From Coriobacteriaceae bacterium AF08-21 (GTDB lineage: Bacteria > Actinomycetota > Coriobacteriia > Coriobacteriales > Coriobacteriaceae), in NCBI GenBank assembly GCA_027687465.1, contig JAQCQR010000002.1, forward strand, positions 1-64,000: DNA of 64,000 nt, in the 5' to 3' direction. The notes beneath the pieces were generated by a model. That model did no database searches and had not been told where the DNA came from. It saw only the letters and a program-made list of their open reading frames with translations. Within the stretch, counting starts at the first letter, position 1. Every line of letters starts with the position of its first letter. Positions 60,248 to 64,000 of the stretch are shown one piece after another. The translations under genes were made by a program, and so were the position numbers.

Positions 60248-61282
60248 TTAGTAGTTCATCTGGTGATAGTAACGACGCGTGGTGAGCGGGTGGTTACGGA
60301 CGTGCTCGAGATGGCAGCTCAGACGCTCGGTGATGGTGTAGGTGACCATCGGGGAGACGATCTTGCGGAACTCGGGGTCGCTGAACGGCAGCTCGACCTC
60401 GGCGGTGTCAAACTTGTTCACGCGGACGTTGACGCCCTTCTCGTCGGCGAGCATGTGAGTGAAGTTGTCCACGCGGTCCATGAGCTTACGGGTGTCGTCC
60501 TCGCCGTAGAGCATGATGAGGCTCGTGCCTTCCTCGCACAGCTCGATGGTGCCGTGGAAGAACTCGGCGGCGTGGATGGACTTGGTCTTGATCCACTGCA
60601 TCTCCTCGAGGATGCACATGGCGTAGTCGTAGGCCTCACCCCAGAGCATGCCGGAGCCAATCACCATGTGGTAATCGGTGTCCTTGAAGTCCTCGGCCAT
60701 GGCGGCGCAGCGCTCGTCCTGAGCGTCCTTGGCCTTGATGAGGTACGGAGCGATGTTGCCGAACTCTTCCATGAAGGTGTCGTACTTGGGGAAGGCGCCG
60801 GCGTTCTTGAGGAAGCGGGCGACCAGCGTGATCTGGTAGGTGTAGATGGCCTCGCACAGAACGTCGTCCTCGGCGAAGCTGAAGAACTTGTAATCGGCGT
60901 ACTCGGTGGCCGGGGTGTTGTCGTTGGAGACATACATCAGCGTGCGGGCGCCCTGCTCCTGGCAGAACTTGGCAGCCTCAATGATCTCGGGGGTGGTGCC
61001 GGTACGGGTGGAGAAGACGCAGACAGAATCCTTGTTGAAGGTCTTGGGCGGGCAGGCGAGGAACTCTGCGGCGATCTCGCAGTGGACATCGACGTCGGCC
61101 GTGGTGGTCTCGACCCAATACTTCATCGGGAGCGTGTGGGCCCAGGTGCCGCCGCAGCCGATGAAGAAGATGTTGGAATAACCCTGCTCGCAGACCTCGT
61201 CCACGGCAGCCTCAATCTGAGGACGGAGAGCGAGGGCATCGCTCACAACCTTCTCGTAACGAGGCTCATCGAAATTGAACAT
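60248..61282 (-). CDS. SIS-domain sugar-phosphate deglycase/isomerase (FrlB/GfrF or AgaS-like)
   Basis: A 344-residue protein with two SIS domains: FFIGCGGTWAHTLPMKYWVE, SVCVFSTRTGTTPEIIEAAKFC in the first; VIGSGMLWGEAYDYAMCILEEMQWI and HAAEFFHGTIELCEEGTS in the second, with the catalytic-type Glu/His in the AEFFHGT segment. This pattern is that of fructoselysine/glucoselysine 6-phosphate deglycases and of related amino-sugar isomerases. In a mannose-family PTS operon the likely job is releasing glucose-6-P or a similar product from an imported, phosphorylated sugar-amine. It has its own promoter, separated from EIIB by a terminator. Confidence 0.83.
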   Translation of the reverse strand: MFNFDEPRYEKVVSDALALRPQIEAAVDEVCEQGYSNIFFIGCGGTWAHTLPMKYWVETTTADVDVHCEIAAEFLACPPKTFNKDSVCVFSTRTGTTPEIIEAAKFCQEQGARTLMYVSNDNTPATEYADYKFFSFAEDDVLCEAIYTYQITLVARFLKNAGAFPKYDTFMEEFGNIAPYLIKAKDAQDERCAAMAEDFKDTDYHMVIGSGMLWGEAYDYAMCILEEMQWIKTKSIHAAEFFHGTIELCEEGTSLIMLYGEDDTRKLMDRVDNFTHMLADEKGVNVRVNKFDTAEVELPFSDPEFRKIVSPMVTYTITERLSCHLEHVRNHPLTTRRYYHQMNY

Positions 61283-61332
61283 CCCTTACTCCTAACTCAC
61301 TTGGATGAACCCTTCATTCATCCCATGACGTT

Positions 61333-61360
61333 ATAATACTTTATATAACTAACTATGCAA
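61333..61360 (-). promoter_or_regulatory. Internal promoter before the SIS-domain gene
   Basis: Minus strand -35 TTGCAT (61355-61360), 16-bp spacer, -10 TATTAT (61333-61338), about 50 bp before the ATG at 61282. Confidence 0.65.
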
Positions 61361-61399
61361 GAACTATTTCAGACTTTTTTGATTTTTCTTTAATAAAAA

Positions 61400-61425
61400 G
61401 CCCGCCGATCAAATAATCGACGGGC
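61400..61425 (-). terminator. Terminator after EIIB
   Basis: GCCCGtCGAT/ATCGgCGGGC stem of 10 bp with one mismatch, then TTTTTATT on the minus strand. It splits the operon into EIIA-EIIB and SIS-EIIC-EIID parts. Confidence 0.85.
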
Positions 61426-61476
61426 ATAGGCATAGAGCATTGGTTCAATAAATGCCGAGCATCAACGTGTTTCCGG

Positions 61477-61950
61477 CTAGAAAACGTCCTTGGCAAACAC
61501 CTTAGCGTCATTGGGGACCTGACGGATTTCGATGGCCACGCCATCGTCCAGGAGCTCTTGGATATGCTCGGCATCTTTCTCGGTCGCAAAGATCGCAGGG
61601 GTCGGATGAAGCGTGGTCTCAGGGGTCTTTCGGGTTCCGCCCAGATTGATCTCTTTGATGTCTTTGCAACCCTTAGCGAGACGATAGACATCTTCAATCG
61701 TCTCAGTGATGATAAACAGCGAATACTTGTCGGTAACGCCGCTGTTGAGCGCCTCGATAGCAGCGTCAACATCCTTGATGACGAGTTTAACGCCGTTGGG
61801 GCGGGCGAGCCTCAAGGCCGCCTTCCTCATGTCGTCTTTTGCCACAGCATCGCTGGCAAGCAAGATGCAATCTACATCCAAAGCGTGAGTCCAGGACATG
61901 GCAACTTGGCCGTGAATCAGTCGGTAATCAACTCTCGTAAGCTTAATCAT
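61477..61950 (-). CDS. PTS mannose/fructose/sorbose family EIIB
   Basis: A 157-residue cytoplasmic phosphocarrier. The phosphorylated His is in VDYRLIHGQVAMSW near residue 13. Also NLGGTRKTPETT. ATG 61950 has GGAGATGATAACG upstream; an ATG nine bases earlier gives a weaker start. Confidence 0.93.
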   Translation of the reverse strand: MIKLTRVDYRLIHGQVAMSWTHALDVDCILLASDAVAKDDMRKAALRLARPNGVKLVIKDVDAAIEALNSGVTDKYSLFIITETIEDVYRLAKGCKDIKEINLGGTRKTPETTLHPTPAIFATEKDAEHIQELLDDGVAIEIRQVPNDAKVFAKDVF

Positions 61951-62021
61951 CGTTATCATCTCCGCACGTGATAAAGGGAATGACAGGTGTGGCCCCTAGC
62001 TAGGGCTCGAACCAGAACTAA

Positions 62022-62441
62022 CTAGAACTCTTCTTCCTCGGCGCCGGCAAGCATGTCCGCCGCCTCGCAAAGCTGAATAAACGAACGCGATCCCTCGACC
62101 GCGGCTTTGGCCTTGTCCGCATCCAGGGAGTCCAGCTGTGTAACCATTTCCACCAGCAGCGGCAAGTTCATTCCAGCGATTAACGTAAACGATCCGTCGG
62201 TCTGCCTCTGAATGAATTCGTTGTTTACAGAGCCGCCAAAGATGTCAGTCACGACAAACCAAGAGTCGGCAGGGTCCCTCGTCTCCATCCATGCATCAAT
62301 CAGCGCCGCGACGTCCCTTGAATCGTCATCGACATAGGCGCACAGGCACTCGATTCGGTCGTTGGTGCCCATCAGAATCTCCAGAGAGCTTTTCATGCCT
62401 TGGGCGAGATAACCATGACTCGCTAGCAATATCTTATTCAT
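62022..62441 (-). CDS. PTS mannose-family EIIA
   Basis: A 139-residue phosphocarrier with the active His in LLASHGYLAQGM (residue 9), and FVVTDIFGGSVNNEF and AGMNLPLLVEM as in EIIA-Man. It is separate from EIIB, as in gfr/frl-type operons. First gene of the PTS operon. Confidence 0.92.
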   Translation of the reverse strand: MNKILLASHGYLAQGMKSSLEILMGTNDRIECLCAYVDDDSRDVAALIDAWMETRDPADSWFVVTDIFGGSVNNEFIQRQTDGSFTLIAGMNLPLLVEMVTQLDSLDADKAKAAVEGSRSFIQLCEAADMLAGAEEEEF

Positions 62442-62543
62442 AGTTCTCCAATACCAATAGGACGTACTATATTGTCATAACAAAGTATATTAGCAATCTA
62501 CCCTACGTGGTGTGTCTATTTTCCAAATCCGCGAACGGTAACA

Positions 62544-62565
62544 ATTGGTCGGTAAATCGACCAAT
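62544..62565. promoter_or_regulatory. Perfect dyad between EIIA promoter region and gntR end
   Basis: ATTGGTCG-gtaaat-CGACCAAT, 8-bp perfect arms. It lies just after the regulator's stop and about 105 bp upstream of EIIA. It has no T-run, so it could be an operator rather than a terminator. Upstream of EIIA a second, imperfect dyad, ACTATATTGTCATAACAAAG (62467-62486), is possible. Confidence 0.4.
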
Positions 62566-62576
62566 CTATCGCTAAT

Positions 62577-63281
62577 TTACAAATAGAACTTCAGTCGCTC
62601 GGTGCAGTACACCTGACGGGAGATGAAAAGCGGCTCGCCACTTGGGGCATAACGTCTATCGACAAACAGAAGCAGCGAAGAGTCCAGCTCCACGTTAAGG
62701 CATGCCGCCTCGAGCTCGCTCGCATAGCAGACCTCGAGCGTACGCGTGTTGGGACCCATCTTGATCCCCTGGCGATCGAGTACCGCCATCAGCGAATCAT
62801 CGAGGGGCTCATGCTCCAAAAAAGAAAGCGCAGCGGAATAGCTATTGGTTTCCAGCATCGTGGGCTTGCCATCCACAAGGCGCAGACGACGGCTACGCAA
62901 TACCTTTTGGGTATCGTCTACGCCCAGGAACTTCGCGTCTCGCAGACTTGGGAAGTCCCAGCCCATTTCGAGAACCCTGGTAGACGCCTGTTTGCCCGCA
63001 AGCTGGCACGAATGGGTAAAGCTCTCACGGTCGTCCGCGGCATACATCTGCGTGTCCGACGAAACGAACGTGCCCTTGCCGCGGGCCCTCTCAACAAGCC
63101 CAGCATCTTCCATTTCTTTAATTGCGGAGCGAACCGTTATTCGGCTCACGCCAAATTGCTCGATAAGCTCCGCCTCGGTCGGAAGCTTATCTCCCGGGCG
63201 GTACGTGCCGTTGGCGATTGAATCAGAAAGCGCACGAACAATCTGTTTGTACAGGGGGATAACGCTATTTGCCTCAACCAT
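62577..63281 (-). CDS. GntR family (HutC-type) regulator
   Basis: A 234-residue regulator. The N-terminal winged helix reads PLYKQIVRALSDSIANGTYRPGDKLPTEAELIEQFGVSRITVRSAI, followed by a UTRA effector domain (VLEMGWDFPS, SRRLRLVDGKPTMLETNSY, LLFVDRRYAPSGEPLFISRQVYC). It most likely represses the adjoining PTS operon and releases on binding a sugar phosphate. The ATG at 63281 is preferred over 63290 because AAAGG lies about 10 nt before it. Confidence 0.93.
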   Translation of the reverse strand: MVEANSVIPLYKQIVRALSDSIANGTYRPGDKLPTEAELIEQFGVSRITVRSAIKEMEDAGLVERARGKGTFVSSDTQMYAADDRESFTHSCQLAGKQASTRVLEMGWDFPSLRDAKFLGVDDTQKVLRSRRLRLVDGKPTMLETNSYSAALSFLEHEPLDDSLMAVLDRQGIKMGPNTRTLEVCYASELEAACLNVELDSSLLLFVDRRYAPSGEPLFISRQVYCTERLKFYL

Positions 63282-63558
63282 ATCAACCATACCTTTACAA
63301 GGAATCAGCAGCCTATAGATAAATGACTTATATTGTATTAGAACTTTTTAGCACTCCACGCCATTTCCTATAATGTTTTAGCAAACGAGGGGTTATTTTG
63401 CGTAAGCGGTGTAGAGTCCATCCATTTCCGCATACAGCTTCAATCTGATGGCGGTATATGCATCCGATAAGCCGATTGATTTTTATCTTCTACCTGTCTC
63501 ACATTCATCCCTCGTCGTAGAGATGAATGTAAGGTGAGAGATACGTACTTGACGCGCG

Positions 63559-63671
63559 AGCGTGGATATTTGGACGGTTTTTGGGCTTTTGGCGGCCGAT
63601 TTCGTCCGATAATCCACGCTCATGCGGCAGACGTCCGAATTTCCACGCTCGTGTGCCAGAAAATCCACGCT
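63559..63671. repeat. Cluster of AGCGTGGA/TCCACGCT boxes upstream of the M16 gene
   Basis: TCCACGCT starts at 63613, 63642 and 63664, and its inverse AGCGTGGA is at 63559. The direct copies are each followed after 2-3 bases by a GCGGCAGA- or TGCCAGA-like element. A separate hairpin with TCTCAC/GTGAGA ends lies at about 63498-63540. The rest of 63291-63558 holds no recognisable gene. Confidence 0.4.
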
Positions 63672-63682
63672 CATCCGGCAGA

Positions 63683-63710
63683 TTGGTCGAAGGCCCCATA
63701 TGGGTATACT
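63683..63710 (+). promoter_or_regulatory. Promoter of the M16 peptidase gene
   Basis: -35 TTGGTC (63683-63688), 16-bp spacer, -10 TATACT (63705-63710), 52 bp before the ATG. Confidence 0.65.
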
Positions 63711-63762
63711 CTCGGGGATTCGACTCGATTCGCCCCCGTTGGGGCGCCAAAGGAGACTGCAT

Positions 63763-64000
63763 ATGCCCACTACCCCAACCGACCCGCGCGCCGCTGCCGC
63801 CGCGCTGTTGGTGCCCGGCACCACCTGCCATGGTTTTGCCGTCGAGCGCTGCGAGACCGTGCCCGAGCTCGACGCCGACGCTTACGTGCTGCGTCACGCT
63901 GCCTCGGGCGCTCGCCTGCTGTACCTAGCGTGCGACGACGAAAACAAGGCCTTTGCCATTGGCTTTAAGACGCCGCCGGCCGATTCCACTGGCGTGTTCC
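63763..64000 (+). CDS. M16 family metallopeptidase (presequence protease-like), 5' part only
   Basis: ATG 63763 follows AAAGGAGACTGC. The 79 visible residues (CHGFAVERCETVPELDADAYVLRH, then LLYLACDDENKAFAIGFKTPP) match the start of the M16C/PreP-type family, just before the expected HxxEH zinc site, which lies outside the window. Such enzymes degrade peptides in the cytoplasm in bacteria. The gene is cut by the window end. Confidence 0.82.
   Translation, partial: MPTTPTDPRAAAAALLVPGTTCHGFAVERCETVPELDADAYVLRHAASGARLLYLACDDENKAFAIGFKTPPADSTGVF

Noticed and set aside
63559..63671. CRISPR remnant
   Set aside because: Repeats of about 8 bp with irregular 22-54 bp spacing and one inverted copy do not fit a CRISPR repeat.

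Overview
The window looks like chromosomal DNA of a gut member of the Coriobacteriia, most likely Collinsella or a close relative. This rests on high G+C, Actinobacteria-like codon use, densely overlapping genes, a Tad pilus locus without outer-membrane parts, and coriobacterial-style hypothetical families. No database search was run, so the genus is an inference.

Layout. 1-6.7 kb: tRNA-Leu, TatD-family hydrolase, rsmA, metG, rsmI, a GH5-like protein with a lost catalytic residue, and tRNA-Phe. Both tRNA genes are followed by a duplicated copy of their own 3' end and terminator about 186-189 bp away, with a palindrome-rich insert between. 6.7-17 kb: a relic toxin-antitoxin pair, then an eleven-gene tad (Flp-type) pilus operon on the minus strand. 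17-28.4 kb: rsgA, a Ca2+-type P-ATPase, pyk, a Vsr/DUF559-like hypothetical, a phospholipase C-like protein and a cbiMQO Ni/Co uptake operon behind a perfect operator-like dyad. 28.6-39.6 kb: pheST with a T-box leader, an M32 carboxypeptidase, glmM, a DUF4012 envelope protein and an EamA permease.

39.7-48.8 kb is the most unusual region. One compact operon encodes four secreted fibre-like proteins resembling TasA/camelysin, two SipW-type (Ser/His) signal peptidases, a membrane-anchored McrB-like AAA+ ATPase and a DUF2357 (McrC-like) protein whose expected nuclease end is replaced by a roughly 370-residue alanine-rich coiled coil. Two further loci carry relatives of the fibre proteins: a strongly translated pair at 53.4-55.2 kb, and an inside-anchored variant at 56.1-57.3 kb next to a PilZ (c-di-GMP) protein. 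All seven share a C-terminal signature of the type hydrophobic-W-x-(E/D)-G-x-D-x-x-C, in one case degenerate. Upstream of the PilZ gene is an array of ten ATCTCTC/GAGAGAT heptamers. I read the set as a surface-fibre system with its own processing enzymes, an AAA+ machine of restriction-system ancestry and possible second-messenger control. That joint role is inference.

48.9-53.2 kb holds tRNA-Val, a second Vsr/DUF559-like protein, a DUF5710 protein, a zinc-ribbon protein and an HNH nuclease. 58.5-63.3 kb is a mannose-family PTS operon (EIIA, EIIB, SIS-domain deglycase/isomerase, EIIC, EIID) with a GntR/HutC regulator, resembling systems for Amadori products or amino sugars. The window ends inside an M16 metalloprotease gene. 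Small palindromic and mosaic repeats are scattered through the intergenic spaces.
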